Origin: an uncultured Muribaculaceae bacterium
GTDB lineage: Bacteria; Bacteroidota; Bacteroidia; Bacteroidales; Muribaculaceae
Reading direction: 5' to 3'
Length of the DNA stretch: 54,073 nucleotides
Assembly (NCBI GenBank): GCA_910579845.1
Contig: CAJTWL010000015.1
Coordinates: 1 to 54,073, forward strand
How positions within the stretch are numbered: position 1 is the stretch's first letter; the number at the start of each line of letters is the position of its first letter. Shown in pieces: positions 16,610 through 27,050 of the stretch. The translations under genes were made by a program, and so were the position numbers. The notes under the pieces are model-generated. The model made no database searches, was not told the origin of the DNA, and worked only from the letters and a program-made list of their open reading frames with translations.

Positions 16610-16816
16610 TATATGATTCCGCAAGTTAAATTAAAAAATATTAAAATGCAAGATTTATTATAAAATTAATAAAACAATGGCAATAAAATTTGCAGAAGAT
16701 ATTCAAAATGGCATTTTTATTATCCTAAGAAAGTGATCCGCAATTTAATTAAATTCTGCATACGTGTTTGCCACTACCCGACGCTTGGGAGGGAAGTAAT
16801 TAAAAATGAAGAATTA
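16610..16816. other. AT-rich intergenic stretch without recognised features
   Basis: Between element A6 and the terminator of the giant GLUG gene. Two similar segments, CCGCAAGTTAAATTAA (about 16619) and CCGCAATTTAATTAAA (about 16737), are direct near-repeats of unknown meaning. I see no gene, promoter consensus or stable hairpin here. Confidence 0.4.
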
Positions 16817-16818
16817 AG

Positions 16819-16852
16819 AAGGGGCTGTGTCGTAATTATGACACAGCCCCTT
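16819..16852 (-). terminator. Terminator of the GLUG-repeat gene
   Basis: AAGGGGCTGTGTC and GACACAGCCCCTT form a perfect 13-bp stem around an 8-base loop, 28 bp past the stop codon. Strong hairpin, but the following bases on the minus strand (CTTAATTC) are only moderately T-rich. Confidence 0.75.
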
Positions 16853-16879
16853 GGTTACATTAGGACTATTTATCTTATC

Positions 16880-19800
16880 TTATTTCACTGCAATCTTCTT
16901 GACTACAGTTACCGTTCCGTCAACATATGTTGTCTTCACAATAACAACCTCACATGGCTGTGGAGCTTCAATACGTCTGCCCTGAAGGTCTACATATTCA
17001 ACTGAAAGGATCTCGGCAGTTGCCAATGATTCGTCAACAGAGGATGTCGGATCATATTTCACCGTCAGGTAAAAATTCTTCTTCATGCCTTTGTAATTGC
17101 ACGTAAGAACAACGTCACCTGAATCGGCAGGAACAGCCTTCCCATCTTTGATTGTAAGAACCTTTGACGGCTGTGCAGTCTCAACGCCGGCATTGGTAGC
17201 ATCCACTACTGTCCATTCGGCACCTGCCGGACCTACCAATGTGATATCGGCGGTTACATTTGCATGAGCCTCATCCTTTTTGTCAGCAAGGAGAATCATG
17301 GCAGTTCCAGCATGGGCGGCATCGCTGTCTGCAAAATCCTTGAGCACAGGATATCCGCCTGACTGCAGATATACATAAGCGTCTCCGAGAGACAGATTAC
17401 ACATGTCGTGTGTTGACTTGCCTGAATTGGGGACATTGCGGTACTGACCTCCTACACTGACAGTCTTGTCATAGAAGCAGTTTGAGTGTCCTGCAAGCAT
17501 GAAGATCGTATCTCCGCTTACAACCTTGGTATAATTATTTGAGAATGTAGTACCGCTCCACCAATAACGACCGTTTGAATCCGGCTTGCGACATACCACC
17601 TTACCGGAATTGTAACAATTCTCTACAATTGAAGCAGGATCGAACGCACCTGCTGACAATCCGCCCGAACGCTGGTTAGCAGTAACGTTACCGGTATTGT
17701 AACTATTTATAATCCGATGCGCGACTCCATTGCTTGTTGCAGTGGAAAGATAGCCTACAAGGCCACCGGCATTGCCCTGGGTCGAGGAGGTGCCAGTATA
17801 TTCACTTGTGACATCCCCGATATTGAATGAATTGATAATGGCAGCGGGGTATGTGCCGTCTCCTGAAGCAATATATCCGGCGAGTCCGCCTACTGCATTG
17901 CCGTACGACAGCACATTGCCGGTATTATAGCAATTCTCCATCTTGCCGTTATGCTTGCCCACAAGTCCCGCGGTCGTAAGTGCACTTGTGCTGAGGTTTG
18001 TGACATCTCCGGTGTTGTAGCAGTCTCTGAGATTAGTGAATTTGCTGGCATCAGTAGTGATACCGGCAATACCACCTCCGGAGCCTACAACCCGACCGGT
18101 ATTGAAGCATCTTACAATCTCAGTAAGAAGTTCAAGTTTTGTGGATTTGATAGTGTACGCGAATCCTGCGGCATAATTGCTTGTTGTTACCGGAGTCTTG
18201 TCATCATTAAGGTATGAGAGAACGTCACCGGTATTGCCACAATCGGCAATTGTCCAGCCGGCATTAATCGCACTGAAGCAGCCATAAACTGACGAACGTC
18301 CTCTAAGGTTACCCTCATTGCGGCAATTGACTACCTTGCCGGCTTTTGACTCAGGATCCTTGACTGTAAGAGCCGACAACGTACTCACAAGACCTACCAC
18401 ATTCGTTCCGTTTTTGGTCCAGTCAAGCTTATTCTCATCGCAATATTCTTTGAGATTGAGATCCGACTTATTCACGCAATCCGCCATATAGGCAGTATTT
18501 GCAAGAGTATTCACCAGGCCCGTAACCGAACTGTTCGCAAGGACCTTGCCTTCGTTCACACATTTGGTGATCTCTCCCGCAACCTTATAGGCTATACCTG
18601 CCGCAAGGGTAGTGGTGGACTTCACCGTACCCTTGTTGGAACAATTGTCCAAAACGGATCCTGCCTTTGTCTCACAGACAATACCGTTGGAATAAGTTGT
18701 CTTTGAAAGCACCGTTCCTTCGTTCACACAATTCCTGATTTCTGAATTTTCATGACTACGGTATACAATTCCGGCTACATAATTCGATCCTATTGTCTCA
18801 ACCTTTCCTTTGTGGACAATATTCTCAACCTTTCCATAGTTCTCGCCTACAGCAGAACCTATATAGCTGTTGCCCTGAAGACTTCCGTCCAATACAAGGT
18901 TCTTCAACTCACCCGACAGACCCAGCGTACCGACAAGACCGATATATTTCCCGATATACATATTGGGACCGGTAAGCTTGGTCTTGATTGAATTGTTGTT
19001 TGTGTATACATAATTCTTGATTGTATGGTTATTGCCGTCGAGTCTCGCCTGCAAGTTGACTCCGTCTACAGCAATCAGGCGGATTGAGTCTCCCTTGAAA
19101 TCAAGGTCATTGGTAATGCTGAACACATCTCCTTCATATTCCCATTTGGAATCCGCCATGAAGTCCGCAAGAAGATTCCAGTCGGCGGGAGTCTCGATCA
19201 GATAAGGCTCCTCCGCTGTACCGGCTCCCTTCAGGATAACCGGTACCGCACCGATATTATAGGTCTTAATATACTTTTCTCCCAACGAAGCTGTCAGACT
19301 GTCTCTGGAAACTTTGTTGCCCTGCAGTTTTCCGACTTTCAGCACGCCGTCATTTACTGAGAATATGTTTGTTCCGGCACCCGGATCGTCTGCGGTCGCA
19401 AGTTTGAACGTCAATCCGTCAACCTTTGCAAGCGGAGTATCGGCAAGTACATTTGTACGTTTTGTTTTCGGAGCAAATCCGACATAGATGGAACGCATCG
19501 CTTTGGAAGCTTCCTCCTCTGCAAAAAGTTTCAGGACAGGATAGGCGTTGACCTTGAAATCAAATGTCTGCGGATCGAGACCGGCAAGCGCGTCTCCCTT
19601 TACAAGTTCGCTTGAGGAGAAACCTGTACAACCCTCCAGTCCGGAATTATAAACGGATCCGTTTATATTAATGGATGCATCGTAATAATTGTTTGAGACT
19701 TTGCAGTCATATTGACGGTAACCGATTATACCTCCGCGTTTAAGATCATCATCAAGACTTGTAACCAATGCATTGTTGACACAATTATCCACATTTCCTT

Positions 19801-22800
19801 GATTATTGTATGCAGAAGATGTACCCGCGATACCGCCTACAGTGTTGAACGCACGTACCATACCATTGTTCACGCAATTCCCGACAACACCGTAGTTATA
19901 TCCGACAACGCCACCGGCGGTATTCTGCTTGGTCTTTACCTGAGCTACATTCACAGCTCTATTCAAGACGTTTCCGTCATTCTGGCAATACTCGATACGA
20001 CCACCCGGACGGTTGTAACCAGTGATACCACCTGTATTGGACACACCATAATCGATGTTTCCGGAATTATAACATTTTGTGATAACGCCATTATCATAGT
20101 TCACGCCGGCTACACCTCCGCAATATGAAGATATCACATTTATATCGGCATAGTTGCGACAATTCTCGATCAGACCGTTGTTCAGACCGGCTATCGGACC
20201 GCCATACTGATAGAACATAAATTCATTTTCCGCGGCAACTGTAAGATTCTTTACAGAACCGTTCTCGCCTACAATGCCGAACAATCCGGTATAAGGCGGC
20301 TGGTTGGGATTGGCAATAGCCTTGCCGTCCGCATCATATGTGCCGGCATCAATCTTCATACCTTTCACAGAATGATTGCGACCGTCAAAGGCTCCACGGA
20401 ATTCACCGGTTGTGTGTGTTCCCACACCCATAAATGATGCATCCCCCTTGAAATCGATATCATTCGCCATTGCGAAATAATCGCCTTCATGGGTTTGTCC
20501 GTAAACACCTACTGCCTCATTCAGTTTCTTGAAATCTTCCGCAGTCTTGATAAGATACGGATCATCCGCTATACCCTCACCGTCGAATACCTTCGGGACA
20601 ATCGACAGTCTGTACAATTTCAGACCCCAGTTGTCGGACGACATTGCCTGAACAACCGATACGGAATATTTATCCTTGACTGTTACCTTGTTGCCATTCA
20701 ACTTCAAAGCCGCAGTCTCTGTGGCTGTTTCACCGGCTTCCTCGTCATAGCTCAGAGCCCAGCCTACATTCCGGCTTGCGGCAACGTCAAATTCCACTTT
20801 AACCTTGTTGGAATTATCAAGCGCGCGCAGTGTGAGCGGTGCTGCCGAAAGATCCTGTGTCACAGTGCCCGCTCCGGTTGCCAGAACAGGATAACTTCCG
20901 GTCTTTGATGTCCATACGCTTGAATCAAAGCCTGCGGGAAGAGCAGAAGTCAATTCACGGGTTGTCTTTCCGTAGAGGTCATGATTCATGCCCATTATCT
21001 GGGTGTCATAATAACAATTTCTTATACATTTCTCTTCCGGAGACTCACCTTTATAAGATGTGGATATAAATGAACTTCCATATATTCCTTTATGTGTCTC
21101 GACCGATGTGGAAAGAATCTGACCTGAATTATAGCAATTCTGAATATCGGATACATTAATCATTACTGTCGGACTGCTTCCTGTCGTTGAATATCCTACA
21201 CCAAGATATCCTACGACACCTCCGGTATTGTTACTTTTCTCAGCCTTGATTATCGTACCTGAATTATAACAATCATGAAGTCTGGAGTCGGAAATATATC
21301 CCACTATGCCTGCCGTATGTACATCACCCTCGTCAGGATTTTGCTGGCTTCCCATAACAGCACGTTTCGCGGATATCGGAGCCGTATTGAAACATCTTCC
21401 AACCTCAGATCCGCTCAGATAAGCGCAAACTCCGCCTGTAAAGGCATATCCTACCTTGTCGGTTATGGTGCCGCTCACATAACAATCGGTAACGACGCAA
21501 TTTCTCATACCTGTACCGAGTATACCGCCACATTGTCTGTTGTAATTTACAGAAGTATAAGCATCTACTGTTATATTAGCCTTAACATGGCAGTTCCTGA
21601 TGGTTGCCTCCACGGCTTCACCCGATATACCGCCTATACTTCCGGATGTTGTAAGGCTTCCGGAGAACGAGCAGTTCTCTACAACACTCTTGGCGCTAAG
21701 ATAACCAACCACACCGCCGCCGATCTCTCCATTACAGTCAACCACACTTGATGTGATATTGACCCCGGAGACGGTACCGGCCGACTCTCCTGCGACAATT
21801 CCTACATTATCACCCATTGATGTGACAGCGCATCTGTTGAAATTCAAGTTCTTGACAACACCATCGGCACCGATACTGCCGAATAGACCGGTATTAAGAA
21901 ATCCAAGTCCGTCAATTATAAGATTTGATATGGTTTTACCGTCACCGTCAAACACACCGTTGAACGGACAGGCTGCATTTCCTATTGCGACATAGGATGC
22001 CGGAGAAACACTCTCCAACGACAGGTCATTTGCAAGCTTGAAATACACTCCCGCAAGACTGTTGCCGCTCTCTGTAGCCTGGGCGATAGACTGAAGATCC
22101 TTGTAACTCTTCACGAGATAAGGATCCGCAACCTTTCCACTTCCGGTCATATTCATCGGAACCGGGGCAGGAAATTCGATCTTATAGTCAGTCTCTATAT
22201 TCACATCATTGTAGGCATAGGCAGTATAGGTAGTAGGCGCAGCTTTCGCACCTACAAGCCAGCCCCCTATCTTGTAGCCTCCCTGACCGTCACTGACAAT
22301 CTCCATCGGATTTTTCCTATCTAATGATACCTTCCATTTGGAAGAAGCGGCATCGAAGCTGAATGCAGCGGCATAGTTCTGGAAAGCTCCGAACATCAGA
22401 TTGTTGTACATAAGCTGGGTCGGAACAACGATTCGTTTGTCTGTCGTAAGTCTGGCAACAAGCACATCAGAGGATACCATATTACCAAATCCGTAAAGTA
22501 TCATCTCATTGTCAGAAGTCTGATCAAACAGAGACTCATACATCACGAGTTTGTTTTCAGCAACACTCGTCGCACTGACAATAACATTAGGCATACACCA
22601 TGACGATTCTGTAAACATACAGAACACCGAACCATAGTATTTTCCCGGGGTTTCCGGACCGTCCATCTGTGTACACACAATTCCATACGGGCTAACTGTT
22701 ATATCCCCCTTGTCATTTACAGTTCCTGTGATATTGCCGCTTATCATATACAACTTGCCGTCGCGATAATCCATCGGAAGAATTTTTATTTCCCCATAGG

Positions 22801-23350
22801 TGGAATTGGTTTCTATAACCTGAGGTTCAATCGTAACAACGCCGTTGCTTACCTTCATCGTAACGGTATCGCCTCTGCCTCCGTTATTTACCAATAGCCA
22901 TTCATCAGCATTTGCAGACTTCTCGAGCGTCAGCCGGTAACTGTTTCTGGCACCACGGAAATTGACCTCCTTGGAGATAAGTGTTCCTGCTTTTAATGCC
23001 GGAGCTTCTCCGGCTCTGGTTGCAGGCGCAAGCATGATTGCCGGTTCGTCCGAGGCAAGAGCAACACCAATTACGGATTCCTCCTCTCCGGATTTGGATG
23101 CATCGATCATTTCAAATGACTCAAACTCGTTTCCGGCAAGATACTTTGAAGCCTTCTCCCCTTTGAATGGATTGACCGATTCCTGGCTCACCTTTGAAAC
23201 CGCTGTCTGTGTCATCTTTTCAGCCGGATTAATCTTTATCTCCTGACGCACAGCCTTTGTCATAGACTCTTTGTCAACCTGTGGCAACACAGCTGCCACT
23301 CCGGAGATAAAAAACAGTCCCGCCACAACAGATAGTAATTGTTTTCTCAT
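16880..23350 (-). CDS. Giant GLUG-repeat secreted/surface protein
   Basis: 2,156 residues from the ATG at 23350 (an ATG eight codons earlier gives a less typical signal). Signal peptide MRKQLLSVVAGLFFISGVAA. After an N-terminal beta-rich domain (about 120-390) come three large modules starting near residues 400, 920 and 1370. Each opens with a phrase of the type ADDPYLIKTAEDFKKLN, then a DFKGD.. and FDG-N-IKN segment, followed by dozens of GLUG-like beta-solenoid turns (GGVVGYL, NCYNSG, GGIAG). The C-terminus has an Ig-like segment (about 2020-2100) and ends VKKIAVK within a domain like type IX secretion sorting signals (VDLQGRRIE). Such proteins are proposed adhesins; that role and the secretion route are inference. 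No frameshift is seen across 6.5 kb. It is divergent from the C10 peptidase gene. Confidence 0.88.
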   Translation of the reverse strand: MRKQLLSVVAGLFFISGVAAVLPQVDKESMTKAVRQEIKINPAEKMTQTAVSKVSQESVNPFKGEKASKYLAGNEFESFEMIDASKSGEEESVIGVALASDEPAIMLAPATRAGEAPALKAGTLISKEVNFRGARNSYRLTLEKSANADEWLLVNNGGRGDTVTMKVSNGVVTIEPQVIETNSTYGEIKILPMDYRDGKLYMISGNITGTVNDKGDITVSPYGIVCTQMDGPETPGKYYGSVFCMFTESSWCMPNVIVSATSVAENKLVMYESLFDQTSDNEMILYGFGNMVSSDVLVARLTTDKRIVVPTQLMYNNLMFGAFQNYAAAFSFDAASSKWKVSLDRKNPMEIVSDGQGGYKIGGWLVGAKAAPTTYTAYAYNDVNIETDYKIEFPAPVPMNMTGSGKVADPYLVKSYKDLQSIAQATESGNSLAGVYFKLANDLSLESVSPASYVAIGNAACPFNGVFDGDGKTISNLIIDGLGFLNTGLFGSIGADGVVKNLNFNRCAVTSMGDNVGIVAGESAGTVSGVNITSSVVDCNGEIGGGVVGYLSAKSVVENCSFSGSLTTSGSIGGISGEAVEATIRNCHVKANITVDAYTSVNYNRQCGGILGTGMRNCVVTDCYVSGTITDKVGYAFTGGVCAYLSGSEVGRCFNTAPISAKRAVMGSQQNPDEGDVHTAGIVGYISDSRLHDCYNSGTIIKAEKSNNTGGVVGYLGVGYSTTGSSPTVMINVSDIQNCYNSGQILSTSVETHKGIYGSSFISTSYKGESPEEKCIRNCYYDTQIMGMNHDLYGKTTRELTSALPAGFDSSVWTSKTGSYPVLATGAGTVTQDLSAAPLTLRALDNSNKVKVEFDVAASRNVGWALSYDEEAGETATETAALKLNGNKVTVKDKYSVSVVQAMSSDNWGLKLYRLSIVPKVFDGEGIADDPYLIKTAEDFKKLNEAVGVYGQTHEGDYFAMANDIDFKGDASFMGVGTHTTGEFRGAFDGRNHSVKGMKIDAGTYDADGKAIANPNQPPYTGLFGIVGENGSVKNLTVAAENEFMFYQYGGPIAGLNNGLIENCRNYADINVISSYCGGVAGVNYDNGVITKCYNSGNIDYGVSNTGGITGYNRPGGRIEYCQNDGNVLNRAVNVAQVKTKQNTAGGVVGYNYGVVGNCVNNGMVRAFNTVGGIAGTSSAYNNQGNVDNCVNNALVTSLDDDLKRGGIIGYRQYDCKVSNNYYDASININGSVYNSGLEGCTGFSSSELVKGDALAGLDPQTFDFKVNAYPVLKLFAEEEASKAMRSIYVGFAPKTKRTNVLADTPLAKVDGLTFKLATADDPGAGTNIFSVNDGVLKVGKLQGNKVSRDSLTASLGEKYIKTYNIGAVPVILKGAGTAEEPYLIETPADWNLLADFMADSKWEYEGDVFSITNDLDFKGDSIRLIAVDGVNLQARLDGNNHTIKNYVYTNNNSIKTKLTGPNMYIGKYIGLVGTLGLSGELKNLVLDGSLQGNSYIGSAVGENYGKVENIVHKGKVETIGSNYVAGIVYRSHENSEIRNCVNEGTVLSKTTYSNGIVCETKAGSVLDNCSNKGTVKSTTTLAAGIAYKVAGEITKCVNEGKVLANSSVTGLVNTLANTAYMADCVNKSDLNLKEYCDENKLDWTKNGTNVVGLVSTLSALTVKDPESKAGKVVNCRNEGNLRGRSSVYGCFSAINAGWTIADCGNTGDVLSYLNDDKTPVTTSNYAAGFAYTIKSTKLELLTEIVRCFNTGRVVGSGGGIAGITTDASKFTNLRDCYNTGDVTNLSTSALTTAGLVGKHNGKMENCYNTGNVLSYGNAVGGLAGYIASGDGTYPAAIINSFNIGDVTSEYTGTSSTQGNAGGLVGYLSTATSNGVAHRIINSYNTGNVTANQRSGGLSAGAFDPASIVENCYNSGKVVCRKPDSNGRYWWSGTTFSNNYTKVVSGDTIFMLAGHSNCFYDKTVSVGGQYRNVPNSGKSTHDMCNLSLGDAYVYLQSGGYPVLKDFADSDAAHAGTAMILLADKKDEAHANVTADITLVGPAGAEWTVVDATNAGVETAQPSKVLTIKDGKAVPADSGDVVLTCNYKGMKKNFYLTVKYDPTSSVDESLATAEILSVEYVDLQGRRIEAPQPCEVVIVKTTYVDGTVTVVKKIAVK

Positions 23351-23619
23351 ACGGTTAGTTTTTATGTGAAACATTAAGAAGTTGTCTTCCTAAGAAAAAT
23401 GAAAGACACCCGATTATTACATCTCATGTCAATTTGATGTTTTATAATCAATTGCATGAAATTACATCTATATTATTTGTCAAATTTAGTATTATTTATC
23501 TATTTATTGGTATTTTTAACATTCATTAACTATATCATACTGCATAACACCATTATCTCTATTTATATATAATCCATATGTTAACAATTTAACCAAATTT
23601 AAACATATTGATCCAATAA
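23351..23619. other. Divergent intergenic region, GLUG gene / C10 peptidase gene
   Basis: Very AT-rich. On the minus strand TAAATTTG (complement at 23481-23488) could be the -7 box of the GLUG gene, about 130 bp before its start, but no TTTG lies at the right distance. No family A or B element was found here. Confidence 0.4.
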
Positions 23620-23651
23620 TTTGGTAATCGCATAATAAAAACATACATTTG
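23620..23651 (+). promoter_or_regulatory. Promoter of the C10 peptidase gene
   Basis: TTTG (23620-23623), 20 bases, then TACATTTG (23644-23651): an exact match to the Bacteroidota promoter TTTG-N19-21-TAnnTTTG. Transcription would start about 23658, giving a leader of about 48 bases. Confidence 0.85.
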
Positions 23652-23705
23652 TATTATTTTACATTCATAAAGCATTTTTACGATTACACCCATCAAAATT
23701 ACAAT

Positions 23706-26474
23706 ATGAACAGATTATCACGATTAACAGGCACACTTGCATATATGCTCATTGTTACATCCGGCGCATATGCGAAACCTGTCACCCCTTCAGAAGCGTT
23801 GGACCGGGTTTTCGCTGAAAAAACATCAGGTATCATGAAGAAGCGACCCGTTAAAGCCAAGACAATTCTGGCACATACGTTTACGTCACAAAACGGAGAG
23901 CCTATGCTATACGCTTTCAACAAGGGCGATAACGACGGATACATAATAGCACCTGCTGACAGCGACTTCCCTGCTGTCATCGGATATGGCGACAACGGAT
24001 TTTTTGATCTTGACAATGCTTCTCCCTCAATGAAATGGTTTATAGAGGGATTTGCCGGTCAGATGGAGTATATCCTCAGAAACAATCCGGAAGGACTGAA
24101 GAGCTCCGCAGTCGCCTCTGCCAACTGGGCGATAGTCGAACCCCTCATTAAAACCAAATGGGATCAAGGTGAACCATACAATCTCAATTGTCCGGATCTT
24201 GAACTCATAGACACCTCCACCGGTACCCCTACCGGGCAGAAGATACCGACGGTTACAGGATGCGTCGCAACATCCATGGCTCAGGTAATGTATTATCACA
24301 AATGGCCCGATGTCGGAGTGGGATCCAATAAATATGAATGGAAAACATATTCCGATGTACTCTCGAAAACACTTAGCTGCAATTTCTCCGAATACCGTCC
24401 GGACTGGGAGAACATGCTGCCGGTTTATGAAACAAATTCAAGAGGTATTCCACAATGGAACGACACTCAGGCAAAAGCGGTCGCGGACCTGATGTATGCC
24501 TGCGGCATATCCGTCAATATGCTGTACAACATGGAACAGGCGGGAGGAAGCGGCGCCCAGTCTTCACTCCAATGTCCGGCTCTCGTAAACCATTTCAAGT
24601 ATAGCCGCGGAATCCGTCACAAATATCGCGACTTCTGCAGTTCATGGGAATTTGAAGAAACGATATACGATAATCTGCAGAAAGGTCTTCCCGTCCTATA
24701 TAGCGGACGAGGATCCGCAGGCGGGCATTCTTTTGTCTGTGACGGCTACGCAGGCAACCATTATTTCCATTTCAACTGGGGCTGGAGCGGTGTCAGTGAC
24801 GGCTATTTCTACCTTGCAAGCCTCAATCCGGGAGAACTGGGAATCGGAGGAGCGTCAGGCGGCTTCAACACATTGCAGGAAATAACCTACAACATCGTTC
24901 CCGTACGCAACGGCATAGACACCGGCACTGAGGAGGATCCATATATAAATTGTGTAGGAGACTTCGATTATTATTCACGTTCGCTTCAGAAATCGACCAC
25001 AGGTGAACAGCTCATGTTCACCACTTTCAAATGTCAGAATCCATTAAGTGGATATAACGCAGGATTCTGGAATATGTCAAGCGTGCCTTTTAACGGTTAT
25101 TTCGGATTGGTGATTACAAAAGAGGGCGGCAAGGATCAACCTGAATTCATACCATGCGTGGAATCCAAAGATCTTATCGCCGGATCCGGAATCACATCCC
25201 TGGTCGCTTATCTTGAGGAATACAAGGAAGGCAGATACAGGATCGAACCGGCGATGTTTGATTCAAAAAGACAAAAATTCGACAATATTCATGTTGCCAA
25301 CGGTTATCACAGCTATGTCACAATGACTGTCGACGCCGAAGGCAACCGCACTTTCAAGAATCAGGACTTTAGCGATGACGTGGAGAATGCACCGGAAATG
25401 GCTGTGACCTGTTTCAACTACGCAGGCGAACTTGCCAGCAATGTCGCACACGACTTCATGATTTCCGTAACCAATTATTCCCCTGAAAATGATTACTACG
25501 GAGACATGACACTGCTTCTCAAAAACAGCAAAGGGAAAGTTCTCACAACCCTCCCTTTAGGCACATACAATGTACCTTCGGGCGTATCTATTCCCTATAC
25601 ATTTAACCTCGCGCTTGATCTGCTTGCAAACAGCTACACAGTGGCTTTCCGCGACAAATACGGTCGCGAACTTCCGGGCGAATATCCATTAACCGTGTCC
25701 AAGAAAGGCTCGGCACTTAAAACCCAGCTCCGCGTAATGGCGTTCTCACCGGTGGATATGTTGCCAAGAACCACCGTATCAAAGGTTACATTCCGAGTCG
25801 GGAATTACGGCTCCACAAACGTGACAAATCCTAAATTTTATTTTGTCTGGAACAAGGTAGGCGAAACTGCGAAGAAAAGTGTCTCGGCACAATATAACGT
25901 GACATTGAATTCAAACACCTATATCAATTTCCAACTCATGAACATACCTTTCAATTTTGACGAAGGGGTATATGAGTTATTAATCTGCACTCCGGCATCG
26001 GCAACAGACAATACCCTGACACCGATAAGCCAGCCCATATATATACGTGCCGGATATCCTGTGGAATCAGTAACACTGGACGTTTCCGGCGAATGCAATA
26101 TCGGTATAGGAGAGACAAAGAATGTCAAAGTCTCACTGACACCTGATAATGCCACTTTCCGTATACTCAACTGGTGCAGCAGCAATCCGGACGTTGCGGT
26201 TGTTGACAGCGAAGGAAATATAAAAGGCGTTTCCGAAGGACACGCTTACGTCACCGCTACCGCCTACAACGGTGCCAACGACACGGTACTGGTAAATGTC
26301 AGCAAATCAAGTTCAGTATCGGAATTGGATTCCATTGAAGGCGAAATTCTTGAGGTTTACAATGTAAACGGAATCAAGATACTTGATAGACCCGAACATA
26401 ACGAGATAACCGGACTTGACAAAGGAATATATATTGTTAAAACGACAACCGGCAATCACAAAATAAGAATATAA
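23706..26474 (+). CDS. C10-family (streptopain-like) cysteine peptidase with sorting domain
   Basis: 922 residues from the ATG at 23706; the frame is open upstream, but MNRLSRLTGTLAYMLIVTSG is the signal peptide and the promoter lies 55 bp before it. A Spi-type propeptide (about 22-130) precedes the peptidase domain. Catalytic Cys186 lies in TGCVATSMAQVMYYHKWP and catalytic His341 in GGHSFVCDGY, followed by HFNWGWSG, so the active site is intact. Beta-sandwich domains follow, with an Ig-like (Big_2) repeat near 800-865 (VDSEGNIKGVSEGHAYVTA) and a C-terminal type A sorting domain (YNVNGIKILDRP...GIYIVKT) for type IX secretion. Relatives include streptococcal SpeB, interpain and Bacteroides Bfp proteases. 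The substrate is unknown; the divergent GLUG protein is a neighbour, not a proven target. Confidence 0.92.
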   Translation: MNRLSRLTGTLAYMLIVTSGAYAKPVTPSEALDRVFAEKTSGIMKKRPVKAKTILAHTFTSQNGEPMLYAFNKGDNDGYIIAPADSDFPAVIGYGDNGFFDLDNASPSMKWFIEGFAGQMEYILRNNPEGLKSSAVASANWAIVEPLIKTKWDQGEPYNLNCPDLELIDTSTGTPTGQKIPTVTGCVATSMAQVMYYHKWPDVGVGSNKYEWKTYSDVLSKTLSCNFSEYRPDWENMLPVYETNSRGIPQWNDTQAKAVADLMYACGISVNMLYNMEQAGGSGAQSSLQCPALVNHFKYSRGIRHKYRDFCSSWEFEETIYDNLQKGLPVLYSGRGSAGGHSFVCDGYAGNHYFHFNWGWSGVSDGYFYLASLNPGELGIGGASGGFNTLQEITYNIVPVRNGIDTGTEEDPYINCVGDFDYYSRSLQKSTTGEQLMFTTFKCQNPLSGYNAGFWNMSSVPFNGYFGLVITKEGGKDQPEFIPCVESKDLIAGSGITSLVAYLEEYKEGRYRIEPAMFDSKRQKFDNIHVANGYHSYVTMTVDAEGNRTFKNQDFSDDVENAPEMAVTCFNYAGELASNVAHDFMISVTNYSPENDYYGDMTLLLKNSKGKVLTTLPLGTYNVPSGVSIPYTFNLALDLLANSYTVAFRDKYGRELPGEYPLTVSKKGSALKTQLRVMAFSPVDMLPRTTVSKVTFRVGNYGSTNVTNPKFYFVWNKVGETAKKSVSAQYNVTLNSNTYINFQLMNIPFNFDEGVYELLICTPASATDNTLTPISQPIYIRAGYPVESVTLDVSGECNIGIGETKNVKVSLTPDNATFRILNWCSSNPDVAVVDSEGNIKGVSEGHAYVTATAYNGANDTVLVNVSKSSSVSELDSIEGEILEVYNVNGIKILDRPEHNEITGLDKGIYIVKTTTGNHKIRI

Positions 26475-26515
26475 AAATATAGTTTGCGATAAGATCTTTT
26501 TATAAAACTATCGTA

Positions 26516-27049
26516 ATGACATTCCTGACTTTATTTTCAGGAATAAATGTGTATGCTCAGGATTACAAGGCTCCGGAATTATGGGACGCTTCCGGGAACG
26601 TAAAACAGATTAAATATAACAGCAAAGACCCTTTGCTGACAAATAAGAACTTAAAATTTGATAAAAACGGCAAACTTAAAAATTCAATGATAGTTTACGA
26701 CAATGCGGGGTTTCCTACCGGCATTGATATAAACTTCGGTCCTATAGCAATGAGTGCCGAATTTCAATTTAACAACGATGATCTTATTGTTGCAAAATTG
26801 ATCAGGAAAAAACCGAATCCATTTGATTTAAAAGTAGATTATATGTTCGAAAACGGCAGGATGGTTAAGGAATCCGCTTTAAATAAAGCTGACGGTAAAA
26901 CCATTACCTATAATTATGAATTTCAGAGTTATGAGCTGGATAAAAACGGCAATTGGATCTCCCGCGTCGTCGATCTCACTGTAACAGATGGATCCGACAC
27001 AAAAACACAAAGATATATCGAAAGGAGGGAAATCAAATATTGGGAATAA
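26516..27049 (+). CDS. Small secreted protein of unknown function, start codon uncertain
   Basis: 177 residues from the first ATG, beginning MTFLTLFSGINVYAQD, a signal peptide lacking its usual basic N-terminus. The frame stays open upstream to a TAG at 26480-26482, and the codons before the ATG read (ATA)-R-S-F-Y-K-T-I-V. An initiator at the ATA codon 26489-26491 would restore a normal signal peptide, so an ATG-to-ATA change or a non-canonical start is likely. The mature part is beta-rich with asparagine/glycine turns (DKNGKLKNSMIVYDNAGFPTG), similar in style to YD or MORN-like repeats. It lies 41 bp after the C10 peptidase gene and may be cotranscribed. Element B3 starts immediately after its stop. 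Confidence 0.65.
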   Translation: MTFLTLFSGINVYAQDYKAPELWDASGNVKQIKYNSKDPLLTNKNLKFDKNGKLKNSMIVYDNAGFPTGIDINFGPIAMSAEFQFNNDDLIVAKLIRKKPNPFDLKVDYMFENGRMVKESALNKADGKTITYNYEFQSYELDKNGNWISRVVDLTVTDGSDTKTQRYIERREIKYWE

Positions 27050-27050
27050 T

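Noticed and set aside
16880..23350. CRISPR-like or tandem DNA repeats in the GLUG gene
   Set aside because: The repeats are protein-level beta-solenoid turns; at the DNA level they are diverged and irregularly spaced.
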